This document shows positions 1 to 8,901 of a DNA stretch of 64,000 nt, piece after piece (the stretch's first letter is position 1; every line of letters begins with the position of its first letter). A program made the translations under genes and the position numbers. This DNA is from Arabiibacter massiliensis (GTDB taxonomy: Bacteria > Actinomycetota > Coriobacteriia > Coriobacteriales > Eggerthellaceae): contig NZ_LT827021.1 of assembly GCF_900169505.1 (NCBI RefSeq), positions 682,001 through 746,000 of the forward strand. Reading direction: 5' to 3'. The notes under the pieces were generated by a model that saw nothing but the letters and a program-made list of their open reading frames with translations, was not told the origin of the DNA and made no database searches.

Positions 1-202
1 CGATCGTCGCGATGACGTCCTGGATCTCCTTGAGCCCCAGGCCGTGCTCGCGCAGGACGCCCAAGCGGAAATCCATGAGCTTGCCGTAGTCGGGCTCGTC
101 GCGCGTCGTGCGCGTGAGCTCGGGGATGCCCGTCGCCTCCGAGAACGCGATCCAGATCTCGGGCACCAGCACGCCCTCGAGGTCCAAGCAGGTGATATGC
201 AT
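1..202 (-). CDS. thrH: ThrH-type phosphoserine phosphatase / homoserine phosphotransferase, N-terminal part
   Basis: The first 67 codons of a minus-strand gene that runs off the left edge. It starts with MHITCLDLEGVLVPEIWIAF, which carries the HAD-superfamily aspartate motif DLEGVLVPE. It continues with the conserved ThrH stretch around TTRDEPDYGKLMDFR and the block KEIQDVIAT. ThrH is a HAD enzyme with phosphoserine phosphatase activity that can also move phosphate to homoserine, so it links to serine and threonine synthesis. The ATG at 200-202 follows a GGGAG ribosome site about 7 bases upstream. The C-terminal two thirds lie outside the window, so completeness cannot be judged. Confidence 0.85.
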   Translation of the reverse strand, partial: MHITCLDLEGVLVPEIWIAFSEATGIPELTRTTRDEPDYGKLMDFRLGVLREHGLGLKEIQDVIATI

Positions 203-346
203 CTCTCAACTCCCTTCGGGGCGCGCTTCCCCGCGCGCCGCGCATCGCCAGACGTCTCGCACATCATACCCTGTCCGTCGACGGCCTACTTCGCCGTGTC
301 GGCCCTGCGGCCGAAAAAGCGCCCGGGAAAGCGGCATAAAAGGAAA

Positions 347-379
347 TGGCATAAAAGGGGACTGTCCCCTTTTATGCCA
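347..379. terminator. Perfect inverted repeat downstream of ettA
   Basis: Arms of 16 bases (347-362 and 364-379) around a single T form a perfect palindrome containing CTGTCCCCTTTT. A further partial copy of the arm lies at about 333-343. It sits 12 bases past the ettA stop, so it probably terminates ettA. The same CTGTCCCCTTTT core recurs in the hairpin at 3252-3288, so it also looks like a dispersed hairpin repeat. The rest of 203-391 shows no gene. Confidence 0.6.
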
Positions 380-391
380 AAATGGCGTTCG

Positions 392-2071
392 TTAGTCGCG
401 GGTGAGCTTGCGGTGGATGCGGTGCGGGCGGGAGGCCTCCTCGCCCAGGCGCTCGACACGGTTCTTCTGGTAGTCGTCGAAGTTGCCCTCGAACCACGTC
501 CAGTTGCCGGGGTTCTCGTCGGTGCCCTCCCAGGCCAGGATGTGCGTGGCCACGCGGTCGAGGAACCAGCGGTCATGCGACGTCACCACGGCGCAGCCGG
601 GGAACGCCAGCAGCGCCTCTTCCAGGCTGGCCAGCGTCTCGGTGTCGAGGTCGTTCGTGGGCTCGTCGAGCAAGAGCAGGTTGCCGCCCTGCTTCAAGGT
701 GAGGGCCAGGTTCAGGCGGTTGCGCTCGCCACCAGAGAGCACGCCGGCCGGCTTCTGCTGGTCGGAGCCCTTGAAGCCGAAGCTCGCCACGTAGGCGCGG
801 CTCGGGATCTCGGTGTCGCCCACGATCATGTAGTCGTTGCCGCCGGACACCACTTCCCACAGCAACGCGCTCGGGTCGATGCCCTCGCGGTTCTGGTCGA
901 CGTAGCTGATGGTCACCGTCTCGCCGATGTCGAGCGTGCCGCTATCCACGGGCTCCAGCCCCATGATCATCTTGAACAGGGTGGACTTGCCCACGCCGTT
1001 GGGGCCGATCACGCCCACGATGCCGTTGGGCGGCAGCTTGAACGACAGGTCGTCGATGAGCACGCGGTCGCCGAACGCCTTGTGCAGATGCTCGGCCTCG
1101 ATCACCTTCGCTCCCAGCCGCGGCGGCACGGGGATCTGGATCTCGTTGTAGTCGAGCTTCTTGTTCGCGCGCGCTTCGGCGGCCATCTTCTCGTAGGCGG
1201 CCAGGCGCGCCTTGCTCTTGGCCTGGCGGGCCTTCGGGCTCGAGCGCACCCACTCCAGCTCGTTCTTCAGCTTCTTGGCCAGGCGCTCCTGGCTCTGGCC
1301 CTGCGCCTCGATGCGGGCGGCCTTCGTCTCCAGGTAGGTGGAGTAGTTGCCCTTGTAGGGGAAGAGGCTGCCGCGGTCCACCTCGCAGATCCACTCGGCC
1401 ACGTGGTCGAGGAAGTAGCGGTCGTGCGTGACGGCCAGCACCGCGCCGGGGTAGTTCTGCAGGAACTTCTCGAGCCACAGCACCGACTCGGCGTCCAGAT
1501 GGTTCGTGGGCTCGTCGAGCAGCAGCAGGTCGGGCGCTTCCAAGAGCAGGCGGCAGAGCGCCACGCGCCTTCGCTCGCCGCCGGAGAGGTGGTTCACCGG
1601 CTCGTCGGGGTCGGGGCACTGCAGCGCGTCCATGGCCTGGGAAAGCTGGCTGTCCAGGTCCCAGCCGTTCGCGGCGTCGATGGCGTCCTGCAGCTCGCCC
1701 ATCTCATCCATGAGCTTGTCGTAGTCCGCGTCGGGCTCGGCCATCTCCATGCCGATGGCGTTGAAGCGGTCGATCTTGGCCTTGAGCTCGCCGAACGCCT
1801 GCTCGATGTTCTCAAGCACCGTCTTGTCCTCGTCAAGCGGCGGCTCCTGCAGAAGGATGCCCACCGAGTAGCCCGGCGTGAGGCGCGCGTCGCCGTTGGA
1901 CACCTCCTCGATGCCGGCCATGATCTTGAGCAGGGTGGACTTGCCCATGCCGTTCGGACCGACGACGCCGATCTTCGCGCCGGGGTAGAACGACAGGGTG
2001 ACGTCGTCGAGGATGACCTTGTCGCCGTGCGCCTTGCGCGCCTGGTGCATTTGATAGATGAATTCCGCCAT
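392..2071 (-). CDS. ettA: ABC-F ATPase EttA, energy-dependent translational throttle
   Basis: A 559-residue soluble protein with two ABC ATPase domains and no membrane segment, as in the ABC-F family. The first domain has Walker A GPNGMGKST near residue 38, signature LSGGERRR and Walker B LLLLDEPTNHLD. The second has GPNGVGKST near 355, LSGGERNR and LLLLDEPTNDLD. An acidic helical arm insertion follows the first Walker A region at about 90-145. The interdomain linker at about 240-315 carries the basic KNELEWVRSSPKARQAKSKAR block typical of EttA/YjjK. EttA binds the ribosomal E site and gates entry into elongation according to ATP/ADP level. The ATG is preceded by CAGGAG. Length and order match the family. 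Confidence 0.95.
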   Translation of the reverse strand: MAEFIYQMHQARKAHGDKVILDDVTLSFYPGAKIGVVGPNGMGKSTLLKIMAGIEEVSNGDARLTPGYSVGILLQEPPLDEDKTVLENIEQAFGELKAKIDRFNAIGMEMAEPDADYDKLMDEMGELQDAIDAANGWDLDSQLSQAMDALQCPDPDEPVNHLSGGERRRVALCRLLLEAPDLLLLDEPTNHLDAESVLWLEKFLQNYPGAVLAVTHDRYFLDHVAEWICEVDRGSLFPYKGNYSTYLETKAARIEAQGQSQERLAKKLKNELEWVRSSPKARQAKSKARLAAYEKMAAEARANKKLDYNEIQIPVPPRLGAKVIEAEHLHKAFGDRVLIDDLSFKLPPNGIVGVIGPNGVGKSTLFKMIMGLEPVDSGTLDIGETVTISYVDQNREGIDPSALLWEVVSGGNDYMIVGDTEIPSRAYVASFGFKGSDQQKPAGVLSGGERNRLNLALTLKQGGNLLLLDEPTNDLDTETLASLEEALLAFPGCAVVTSHDRWFLDRVATHILAWEGTDENPGNWTWFEGNFDDYQKNRVERLGEEASRPHRIHRKLTRD

Positions 2072-2102
2072 TTGTGCTCCTGTTCTCGCTGCGCCCGTCG
2101 CG

Positions 2103-3161
2103 CTAGCGGTTCTCGATGCGGCCGATGTTCTTGAGCTCGATGTTGATGAGGCCGTTCGGGCCGCTCACGAACTCGATGAACTCGGGGTTCTCGCCGTATT
2201 CGGCCGGGAAGGTGATGTCGATGCCCGTGTCGGTGCGGATCTTGTGGCTCTTCGCCACGCGCTTGGCCACGCTCTTCTCCACCACGACGCGCTCGGGCAG
2301 CGCCTCCTCGGCAAGCGCCTGCTCGAAGCGGCGCTGCAAAGGCTCGTCCTCGAACACCTCCTCGCCGAGGTCCCACGGGGCCAGCTCATCGGACTCGTCA
2401 GCGTTTCCGGCCACGTAGGCTTTCGCCTTCGAGAGCGCCACGGCGGTGTTCGCGCCGTACTCCTCGGCCACCTCTTCCACGATGCGCGCCACCGTGTCGA
2501 ACACCTCCTTGCTCGATGCCTCCATCGAGCATTGCAGCAGGCCGTCGGGGATGAGCCAACGCCGCTCGCCGGCGATCTCGCGCTCCTTGTCGCAGAACGA
2601 CACGGAAAGCGACTTGGATTCGACCACCGCGAACGACGCCACCTTCTGCGAGGGGTTCGGCAGGATGGCGTGGTGGCGCGCCACGTCCACGCGCTGCGCG
2701 CCGGTCTCGCTGTAGCCCACCTCGTGCATGTAGGCCTGCCGGCTTTCCAGCAGCATGAACGCGAAGTAGCGCTTGCCGCGCGCCTCGTAGGCGGCCGCGG
2801 CCTCCTCGTCGTCCATCTCGCGCACCGTGTTGTCGGGGTCGTCCTCGAAGTCGAGCACCAGCAGGTCGGCCGACTCGGACTTCTCCATGCGGCCCAGCTC
2901 GGTGGCGATGAACTCGGCCACCTGCGTCGACAATCCCACGAAATCGCGCTGCCCGTGGAAGTAGGCACGCAGCTCCTCGGCGAAGAGGCTGTCCTCGGCG
3001 AACTCGCCGCGCTTGGCGTCGATGTTGCCGAGCGCCTTCTTCGCGTGGCTCGTCGCGTAGCGCTTGGCGTTCTTGCTCGCGAGGTCGAGCTCTTCCTGGG
3101 CGTACACGTTCACGCACGACACGAAGTCGAAGACGTGCAGGATGGCGTGGTTGATCTTCAT
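2103..3161 (-). CDS. NdpA/YejK-family nucleoid-associated protein
   Basis: A 352-residue soluble acidic protein beginning MKINHAILHVFDF, the usual opening of the 37-kDa nucleoid-associated protein family (NdpA, YejK). Other family-like blocks are LLVLDFEDDPD, HHAILPNPSQKV and the C-terminal GIDITFPAEYG...IELKNIGRIENR. The family is found in isolated nucleoids and binds DNA; its exact role is not well defined. The gene lies 31 bases upstream of ettA on the same strand and may be co-transcribed with it. Ribosome site GAGAGG stands before the ATG. Confidence 0.8.
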   Translation of the reverse strand: MKINHAILHVFDFVSCVNVYAQEELDLASKNAKRYATSHAKKALGNIDAKRGEFAEDSLFAEELRAYFHGQRDFVGLSTQVAEFIATELGRMEKSESADLLVLDFEDDPDNTVREMDDEEAAAAYEARGKRYFAFMLLESRQAYMHEVGYSETGAQRVDVARHHAILPNPSQKVASFAVVESKSLSVSFCDKEREIAGERRWLIPDGLLQCSMEASSKEVFDTVARIVEEVAEEYGANTAVALSKAKAYVAGNADESDELAPWDLGEEVFEDEPLQRRFEQALAEEALPERVVVEKSVAKRVAKSHKIRTDTGIDITFPAEYGENPEFIEFVSGPNGLINIELKNIGRIENR

Positions 3162-3251
3162 GGGGCCTCTCTCGGGTGTGGGAATCGAGAACGATCAGGA
3201 TACCCGAGTTCGCTCGCCAGCGCCCCGAAAGCCGGAAAATCACCAGAGAGG

Positions 3252-3288
3252 AATGTCCCAAAAGGCGTCTGTCCCCTTTTGGGACATT
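3252..3288. terminator. Hairpin of the CTGTCCCCTTTT family
   Basis: Arms 3252-3265 and 3275-3288 (AATGTCCCAAAAGG and its complement) flank a 9-base loop. The hairpin overlaps the stop codon of the membrane-protein gene ending at 3287, which suits a terminator. It shares CTGTCCCCTTTT with the hairpin at 347-379, so the two are probably members of one repeat family. Confidence 0.6.
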
Positions 3289-4099
3289 AGCACGCGGCCG
3301 CCTCGGCAAGCGCCTTCTCGCGGCGGGCCCTGTCGCGGGCGCGCTTGCGTAGGCGCAGCACGACGTAGCCGACGCCGAGCGCCAGGTACAGCCACGCGGT
3401 GGCCACCTGCTGCGCGAACGTGGCCAGCCACGCGGACGGGTCCGCCATGATGGCGAACAGCGTCTGCTGCCCGTCGTAGGGATACCCGTGCAGCAGGTGC
3501 CCCACCGCCAGCAGGAAGCCCTGCGCCGCCATGAGCAGCACGAACGGGTACGCCAGAAGCTGCGTGCGCTTCCACGCCTTCTGCGACAGGCGCCGGCGCA
3601 CGCACTTGAACGAGGTGATCCACGGCACGAGGAACGTCGCTGTGAGGGGAAGCCCCACGACCACCGCCGCGGCGAACATGATGCCCGCCGCCGGCTGCCC
3701 CCAGATCTGCTCCCACATCGGCGTGAGCGACAGCACGAGGAAGTCGATCACGCGCACCAGATGCCCCGCGATGATGATGCCGGCGATGACGGAGAGCTCC
3801 GAGCGGATGGACAGCAGCCGCTTCACCGCGGGCGTGCGCTCGAGCGCGCCGGCGAACATCACGACGAAGTACAGGCACACCCCCGTGTACGCCGAGGTCA
3901 GAAGCTGCATGACCGCGTCGAGCGCGGGAGGGGCGGCAGCGGGATCGTGCCAGAAGGCCGCGACGGCGGCCACGCCCCACAGCGCGTAGAAGGGCCCGGG
4001 ATGAGCGCGCAGCGGGCGGGCGCATAGGAAGCAGAACGCGAGCGCGAACGGCGCGGCCTGCAGCAGGTTGGGAACGAAGGCGGGAAAGAAGGGAAGCAC
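3287..4099 (-). CDS. Polytopic membrane protein of unknown function
   Basis: A 270-residue hydrophobic protein with about six or seven membrane segments and a very basic tail (RLRKRARDRARREK). The block RSELSVIAGIIIAGHLVRVIDF, with arginine and histidine next to membrane helices, recalls heme-binding ferric-reductase or cytochrome b-like membrane domains, but no complete motif set was recognised. It starts with GTG at 4097-4099 behind a GAGGAG ribosome site seven bases away. It lies downstream of cydDC on the same strand, separated by about 180 bases without a recognised gene. A role in membrane redox chemistry is a guess. Confidence 0.6.
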   Translation of the reverse strand: MLPFFPAFVPNLLQAAPFALAFCFLCARPLRAHPGPFYALWGVAAVAAFWHDPAAAPPALDAVMQLLTSAYTGVCLYFVVMFAGALERTPAVKRLLSIRSELSVIAGIIIAGHLVRVIDFLVLSLTPMWEQIWGQPAAGIMFAAAVVVGLPLTATFLVPWITSFKCVRRRLSQKAWKRTQLLAYPFVLLMAAQGFLLAVGHLLHGYPYDGQQTLFAIMADPSAWLATFAQQVATAWLYLALGVGYVVLRLRKRARDRARREKALAEAAAC

Positions 4100-4282
4100 G
4101 CGGGACTCCTCGGGACGGCGCGGACGGTCGATGCCCCCACCCTACCCGACCGGCTCCGCGCCGTCTGTTGGATCTCCAACATTTGGCCCTCGCGGTTTTC
4201 GAAGAGAGCGGCGGTCCACCGTCTGCGCGCTTGCGCCCGAAGACGCCACCGCCCTCCTGCGCGCCCGCAGCTGAGCGCGCCC

Positions 4283-6031
4283 TCAGGCCACGCCGCGGTC
4301 GAAGGCGAGCAGACGGCGGTAGCGCTCGCTCGTGCGCTCAAGCTCTTCCGGCGAGCCGTCCAGCTCCACGCGGCCGTCTTCCACGAACACGACGCGGTCC
4401 ATGGCGGACACGCCGGCCAGGTGGTGCGTGACCATGATGACGGTCTTGCCCGCGAGCGCCTCGAACAGCGTGTCCAAAAGCGCCCGCTCGGTCGCCGGGT
4501 CGAGGCCCACCGTGGGCTCGTCCAAAATGACCACGGGCACGTCCTGCAGAAGCACGCGCGCGAGCGCGACGCGGTGCCGCTCGCCGCCCGAGAAGCGCAG
4601 GCCCGCCTCGTCAACCATCGTGTCGAGGCCCTGCGGCAGCCGCTCGGCCATCTCGCGCAGGCCCACCTTCGCGAGCGCCTCCCACAGCTCCTCGTCGGTC
4701 GCGTCCTCGCGCCCGAGGCGCAGGTTCTCGGCCAGCGTCATGTTGAACAGGTACGTGCGCTGCTGGATCACGCCGATCCAGCGCGCCGCGTCGTCACCGA
4801 GGTCGGCCGTCGCCACGCCGCCGAGGGTCACGCTGCCGGCGTCCGGGCGGATGTCTCCGCGCACGAGCGAGGCGAGCGTGCTCTTGCCCGCGCCGCTGCG
4901 CCCGAGCACGGCCACGCGCTGGCCCTGCGGGACCGCGAGCGAGAGGCCGTCCACCACCGGCCCCGCGCCGCCCGGGTAAGCGTACGTCGCCGCCTCCACC
5001 CGCACGTCGAGCGGGGCCTGCGGCACGGGAGCGGCGGCCGCGTCGGCGCGCGGCGCGGGCAGGTCGTTCAGGCGCGCGATGGAATCGCGGTAGGCCCCGG
5101 CCTCCACCGCCGCCGACGACAGCGGCGCGAACGCGTCGATGAGCGGGAAGAACGCCAGCACGAACGCGGCTATCCAGTTGGCGGCGTCGCCCCCTTCCGC
5201 GCCGAAGCGGCCGCCCGCCCACACGAGCAGGAGCACCGCGCCCAGCCCGAATACCGCCTGCAGCGCCAGGTCGCGCCGCCGCCCGAAGCGCTCCATGCGC
5301 TCCTGGATGGCGCGCATCTCGCGCTCGCGGGCCTTGTGGCGCGTGAGGTACTCCTCGCCCCGCCCGGCGAACACCCAGTCCGATACGCCCAGCACGTTGT
5401 CAGCCAGCTCCGCGTACAGCTCGTTCTTCAGCGCCTTGTGGCGGGCCTGGCGCGCCGCGTTGGCCAGCACCGACACGAGCGGCGCCACGAACGCCGCCGT
5501 GCCCAGCACGAGCAGCATCGCGAGCCCCAGCCACGGCGAGAGCCACCCGAGGCACGCGACCACGATCGCCCAGAGCAGCCACGCCACCACCGTGGGGAAC
5601 ACCGTGCGCAGATACAGGTTCTGGATGTGCCCGACGTCCTCGGCCAGAAGCCCCAGCACGTCGCCCGTGCGGTGCGTGGCGCGGAAGAACACCGCGTCGC
5701 GCTCGAGGGCCTCGTAGAGCTTGAGGCGCAGGCCGCTCGTCATACGCAGCACCCAGTCGTGGCTGGTCAGGCGCTCAAGATACTGCAAGATGGGCTTGCC
5801 CACGCCGAAGATGCGCACGAAGATGAGCGGCAGGTGCAGAAACAGGATGGTCTCCACCACGGCCGAGGCGCTCACCAGATAGCCCGACGTGAACATGAGC
5901 GCCGAGGCGAAGGCGAACGTGAGCACCCCGAGGAGAAGCGCCAGCGCGAGCGCTTTTCGATAGCGGAAGAAGAACGGCCTCACCCACGCGTCGCGGCGCA
6001 GCACGGCCGCCAGGCCCTCGTCGCGCGTCAT
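4283..6031 (-). CDS. cydC: CydC subunit of the cysteine/glutathione-type ABC exporter
   Basis: A 582-residue ABC half-transporter. An N-terminal six-helix exporter domain (YRKALALALLLGVLTFAFAS onward, about residues 20-320) is followed by an ATPase domain with Walker A GRSGAGKST, signature FSGGERHR and Walker B VVILDEPTVGLD. The heterodimer CydDC exports thiols to the outer face and is needed to assemble cytochrome bd. ATG at 6029-6031 overlaps the cydD stop in an ATGA junction, so the two are translationally coupled. A longer reading of this frame upstream is a shadow of cydD. cydAB is not in the window. Confidence 0.88.
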   Translation of the reverse strand: MTRDEGLAAVLRRDAWVRPFFFRYRKALALALLLGVLTFAFASALMFTSGYLVSASAVVETILFLHLPLIFVRIFGVGKPILQYLERLTSHDWVLRMTSGLRLKLYEALERDAVFFRATHRTGDVLGLLAEDVGHIQNLYLRTVFPTVVAWLLWAIVVACLGWLSPWLGLAMLLVLGTAAFVAPLVSVLANAARQARHKALKNELYAELADNVLGVSDWVFAGRGEEYLTRHKAREREMRAIQERMERFGRRRDLALQAVFGLGAVLLLVWAGGRFGAEGGDAANWIAAFVLAFFPLIDAFAPLSSAAVEAGAYRDSIARLNDLPAPRADAAAAPVPQAPLDVRVEAATYAYPGGAGPVVDGLSLAVPQGQRVAVLGRSGAGKSTLASLVRGDIRPDAGSVTLGGVATADLGDDAARWIGVIQQRTYLFNMTLAENLRLGREDATDEELWEALAKVGLREMAERLPQGLDTMVDEAGLRFSGGERHRVALARVLLQDVPVVILDEPTVGLDPATERALLDTLFEALAGKTVIMVTHHLAGVSAMDRVVFVEDGRVELDGSPEELERTSERYRRLLAFDRGVA

Positions 6032-7767
6032 GCGAGGCCTCCTTCCAACCGCGCCGCCACGCGGGCGAGCGCGCCGTCGCGGGCGGCCAGCTCGGAGGGC
6101 GGGCCGAACCAGGCCACGCGCCCGTCCTCCAGCACGAGCACGGCGTCCATGTCGTGCACCCAGTGCAGCCGGTGCGTGGCGAAGAACACGAGCCGCCCCT
6201 CCATAAGCGGCAGCATGCGCTCCTTGAGCTCCAGCTCCGTCTCGATGTCGAGGTGCGCGGTGGGCTCGTCGAACAACAGGATGCGCCGCGAGCGATCGAG
6301 CAGCGCGCGGGCGAGCGCGATGCGCTGGGCCTGGCCGCCCGAGAGCGCCCGGGCCCCCTCGCCCACCACGGTGTCCAGGCCGTCGGGCAGCTCGGCGACC
6401 AGCGCGTCCAAGCCGACGACGCCCACGGCCCGCTCGACGTCCTCCTCGGAGGCGCCGGGCCGGTAGAACGCGATGTTCTCGCGCAGCGTGGCGTGGAAGA
6501 GGTAGGGGTCCTGCGGGATGTAGAGCACCTGGCGCTGCCACGAGGGGTCGCGCAGGTCGGCTACCTCGCGGCCCGCCGCACGCACCCCGCCCGCGCTCGG
6601 CGCGGAGAAGCCGCCCAGCAGGTTCACGAGCGTGCTCTTGCCCGAGCCGCTCGCGCCGATCACGCCGATGCGCTCGAAGCCGCGCGCGGCGAAGGACACG
6701 CCCGAGAGCGCCTCGCGCCCCGGGTAGGAGAACCCCACGTCGGCGAGCTCGAGGACGGACTCCTCGTCCCAGGCGGGGATGCCGGCGCCGCCCGAGTCCT
6801 CGCCTTCGCTCGCGTCGCCGGCGGGCGCCGAGGCGACGATGGCCTGGATGGAGGCAAGCGCGTTCTTGCCGTCGAGCGAGGCGTGGTAGTCGCTCGCGAA
6901 CTCGCGGATGGGCTTGAAGTACTCGGGCACGAGCACCAGCACGAACAGCGCCGGGAAGAACGCGATCGAGCCGTCCACCAGGCGGAACCCCAGCATGATG
7001 GCCACGGCCGCCAGCGAGAGCGTGGAGATGAGGTCGAGCACCGAGCCGGAGAGGGTGGCCAGGCGCAGCGTCTTCACCGTGGCCTCGCGGAAGCGCTCGC
7101 TCACCTCGAAGATGCGCTCGCCGTGGCGTCTGCCCTGGCCGAGCAGCTTCAGGGTGTCGATGCCGCGCATCGAGTCGAAGAAGTGGTTGGAGAGCCTGCG
7201 GTACTCGTCGTGCTGGCGCGACGCGGCCGCCTTCGCCGTGGCGCCGATGAGCCCCATGTAGAACACGATGACCGGGTACATCACGAGCATGATGAGCCCC
7301 GACACCCAGTCCACCGGGAAGGTGCACAGAAGCACCACGAGCGGCACCACCACGACGCACACGATCTTGGGCAGGATGAGGCGCAGGTACGTCTCCACCT
7401 GGTCGATGCCCTCGAGCACGAGAGCCGACACGCTGCCCGAGCCCTCGGCCTGCACGATGCGCGAGCCCTCCGTGAACACCGCGCGCAGAAGCTTCCCGCG
7501 CAAGTCGTCGATGCGGGCGTAGGCGTAGCGGTCGAGGAAGGAGTCCTGGGCGTAGCGCACGCCCTGCCCGCCCACGAAGCACGCGAGGAACAGGGCGATG
7601 AGCGGAGCCTGATCGAGAAGCGGCGCGCCCTCCCACAGATGCACGATAGCGCTCGCGAGCGCCCACGCCTGGGCTACCACGAGCGCCGCGCGGGCCGTCG
7701 CGAGCGCGAGCAGCGCCGCGAGCGCGCCGCGGATGCCCTCAAGCGCGAACAAAGCACGATCGATCAT
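6028..7767 (-). CDS. cydD: CydD subunit of the cysteine/glutathione-type ABC exporter
   Basis: A 579-residue ABC half-transporter partner of CydC. The membrane domain (about residues 10-310) includes the exporter segment EGSRIVQAEGSGSVSALVLE and the intracellular-loop sequence MRGIDTLKLLGQ seen in CydD. The ATPase domain has GASGSGKST, LSGGQAQR and ILLFDEPTAHLD. The chosen ATG at 7765-7767 (MIDRAL) has an AGGGGG ribosome site seven bases upstream; an ATG eight codons earlier lacks one. It overlaps cydC by four bases. A palindrome at 7790-7814 just upstream may be its operator. Confidence 0.88.
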   Translation of the reverse strand: MIDRALFALEGIRGALAALLALATARAALVVAQAWALASAIVHLWEGAPLLDQAPLIALFLACFVGGQGVRYAQDSFLDRYAYARIDDLRGKLLRAVFTEGSRIVQAEGSGSVSALVLEGIDQVETYLRLILPKIVCVVVVPLVVLLCTFPVDWVSGLIMLVMYPVIVFYMGLIGATAKAAASRQHDEYRRLSNHFFDSMRGIDTLKLLGQGRRHGERIFEVSERFREATVKTLRLATLSGSVLDLISTLSLAAVAIMLGFRLVDGSIAFFPALFVLVLVPEYFKPIREFASDYHASLDGKNALASIQAIVASAPAGDASEGEDSGGAGIPAWDEESVLELADVGFSYPGREALSGVSFAARGFERIGVIGASGSGKSTLVNLLGGFSAPSAGGVRAAGREVADLRDPSWQRQVLYIPQDPYLFHATLRENIAFYRPGASEEDVERAVGVVGLDALVAELPDGLDTVVGEGARALSGGQAQRIALARALLDRSRRILLFDEPTAHLDIETELELKERMLPLMEGRLVFFATHRLHWVHDMDAVLVLEDGRVAWFGPPSELAARDGALARVAARLEGGLA

Positions 7768-7789
7768 CGACACGCCCCCTTGCGTCAAC

Positions 7790-7814
7790 AAATGTTATAG
7801 CAATAGTAACATTT
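7790..7814. promoter_or_regulatory. Inverted repeat upstream of cydD, candidate operator
   Basis: AAATGTTA and TAACATTT form perfect 8-base arms separated by 9 bases. The element starts 22 bases before the cydD ATG and overlaps a TATAAC-like -10 hexamer on the minus strand. Position and symmetry suit a dimeric regulator controlling cydDC. The regulator is not known; spacing does not fit the classical Rex site. Confidence 0.45.
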
Positions 7815-7896
7815 CTCCGCCCCGCTGGGAAGGGCCGTTTCCCTACCCGTCGCCCACTCCCCGTCGCGATGCCGCACATACAGTGAAACGTACAAA

Positions 7897-7912
7897 TGTT
7901 TCACGTGAAACA
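7897..7912. promoter_or_regulatory. parS: parS site (ParB-binding centromere), copy 1
   Basis: TGTTTCACGTGAAACA is a perfect 16-base match to the chromosomal parS consensus. Here it is the centre of a longer 30-base perfect palindrome spanning 7890-7919. ParB loads at parS and spreads to help chromosome segregation. It lies between cydD and murB, outside any gene. Confidence 0.9.
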
Positions 7913-7952
7913 TTTGTACCACTATCGTGCGACATTGCGACGCATGCTCACG

Positions 7953-8870
7953 TCAGTCGTCGAAGCCCCACATGCGCACCTCGGACTCGAGGCGCACGCC
8001 GGAGTCCTCGAGCACGCGGGCCCGCACGTGCGCGATGAGCGCGCGCACGTCCTCGGCGGTGGCGCCGCCCGCGTTCACCACGAAGCCCGTGTGCTTCTCC
8101 GACACCTGCGCGCCGCCGACGCGGAATCCGCGCAGGCCCGCATCCTGCACGAGCTTGCCGACGAAGAACCCCGTCGGGCGCTTGAACGTGCTGCCCGCGC
8201 TCGGCATCTCGAGCGGCTGCTTCTCCGCGCGCCGCCGCGCGAGGTCGTCCATGCGCGCGCGGATGGCCGCGGGATCGTCGCGCTCCAGGCGCAGGACGGC
8301 CTCGAGCACCACGTGCCCCGCCTCGTCCATCATGGAGTGCCGGTACGACCACGCGGCCTCCTCGGCCCCCACCTCCACGAGGTCGCCTGCGGCCGTGAGG
8401 CAGAGGAGCGACTCGCACACGTCCTTGAACTCGCCGTCGTAGGCCCCGGCGTTCATGATGGCCGCCCCGCCCACGGTGCCGGGAATGCCGCTCGCGAACT
8501 CGTAGCCCGCAAGCCCCGCCGCGCAGGCGACGTCCGCCACCTGGGCGTTCGACGCGCCCGCCTGCACGCGCAGCCGCTCGCCCTCCACCTGCACGTCCGA
8601 GAGGTTCTCCGCGATCCGCACCACCACGCAGCGCAGGCCCGCGTCCGACACCAGAAGGTCGCTGCCGAGCCCCACCGTGCACACGGGCGCGCCCGCGGCG
8701 CGGCAGGCCTCGTACACGGCGCGCGCCTCCTCCACCGTGCGCGGCTCCACGAGGAAGTCGGCCGGCCCGCCGATGCGAAACGTCGTGTGCGCCGCCATCG
8801 GCTCGTCCTCGCGCACGCGCCCCGCGCCGACGACGGCCCCGAGCAGCTCCCGCATCATCGATCGATCCAT
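7953..8870 (-). CDS. murB: UDP-N-acetylenolpyruvoylglucosamine reductase MurB
   Basis: A 305-residue FAD enzyme that makes UDP-N-acetylmuramate for peptidoglycan. Visible motifs are HTTFRIGGPADFL (FAD binding), VGLGSDLLVSD, SGIPGTVGGAAIMNAGAYDGE, the catalytic serine block SAGSTFKRP and the C-terminal glutamate in LESEVRMWGF. The Y-loop and length of about 300 fit the common MurB types. ATG at 8868-8870 follows AAGGGGA about nine bases upstream. It is single on its strand between parS and the LuxR gene. Confidence 0.95.
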   Translation of the reverse strand: MDRSMMRELLGAVVGAGRVREDEPMAAHTTFRIGGPADFLVEPRTVEEARAVYEACRAAGAPVCTVGLGSDLLVSDAGLRCVVVRIAENLSDVQVEGERLRVQAGASNAQVADVACAAGLAGYEFASGIPGTVGGAAIMNAGAYDGEFKDVCESLLCLTAAGDLVEVGAEEAAWSYRHSMMDEAGHVVLEAVLRLERDDPAAIRARMDDLARRRAEKQPLEMPSAGSTFKRPTGFFVGKLVQDAGLRGFRVGGAQVSEKHTGFVVNAGGATAEDVRALIAHVRARVLEDSGVRLESEVRMWGFDD

Positions 8871-8901
8871 GTTGAAGGTCCCCTTCCCGACGGATCCGCC
8901 C

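Noticed and set aside
44..2134. A 696-codon plus-strand frame across ettA
   Set aside because: Antisense shadow of ettA; no family motif and no ribosome site.
4283..7666. One 1127-residue protein covering cydC and part of cydD
   Set aside because: Only the last 582 residues carry ABC motifs; the first part is an out-of-frame reading of cydD.
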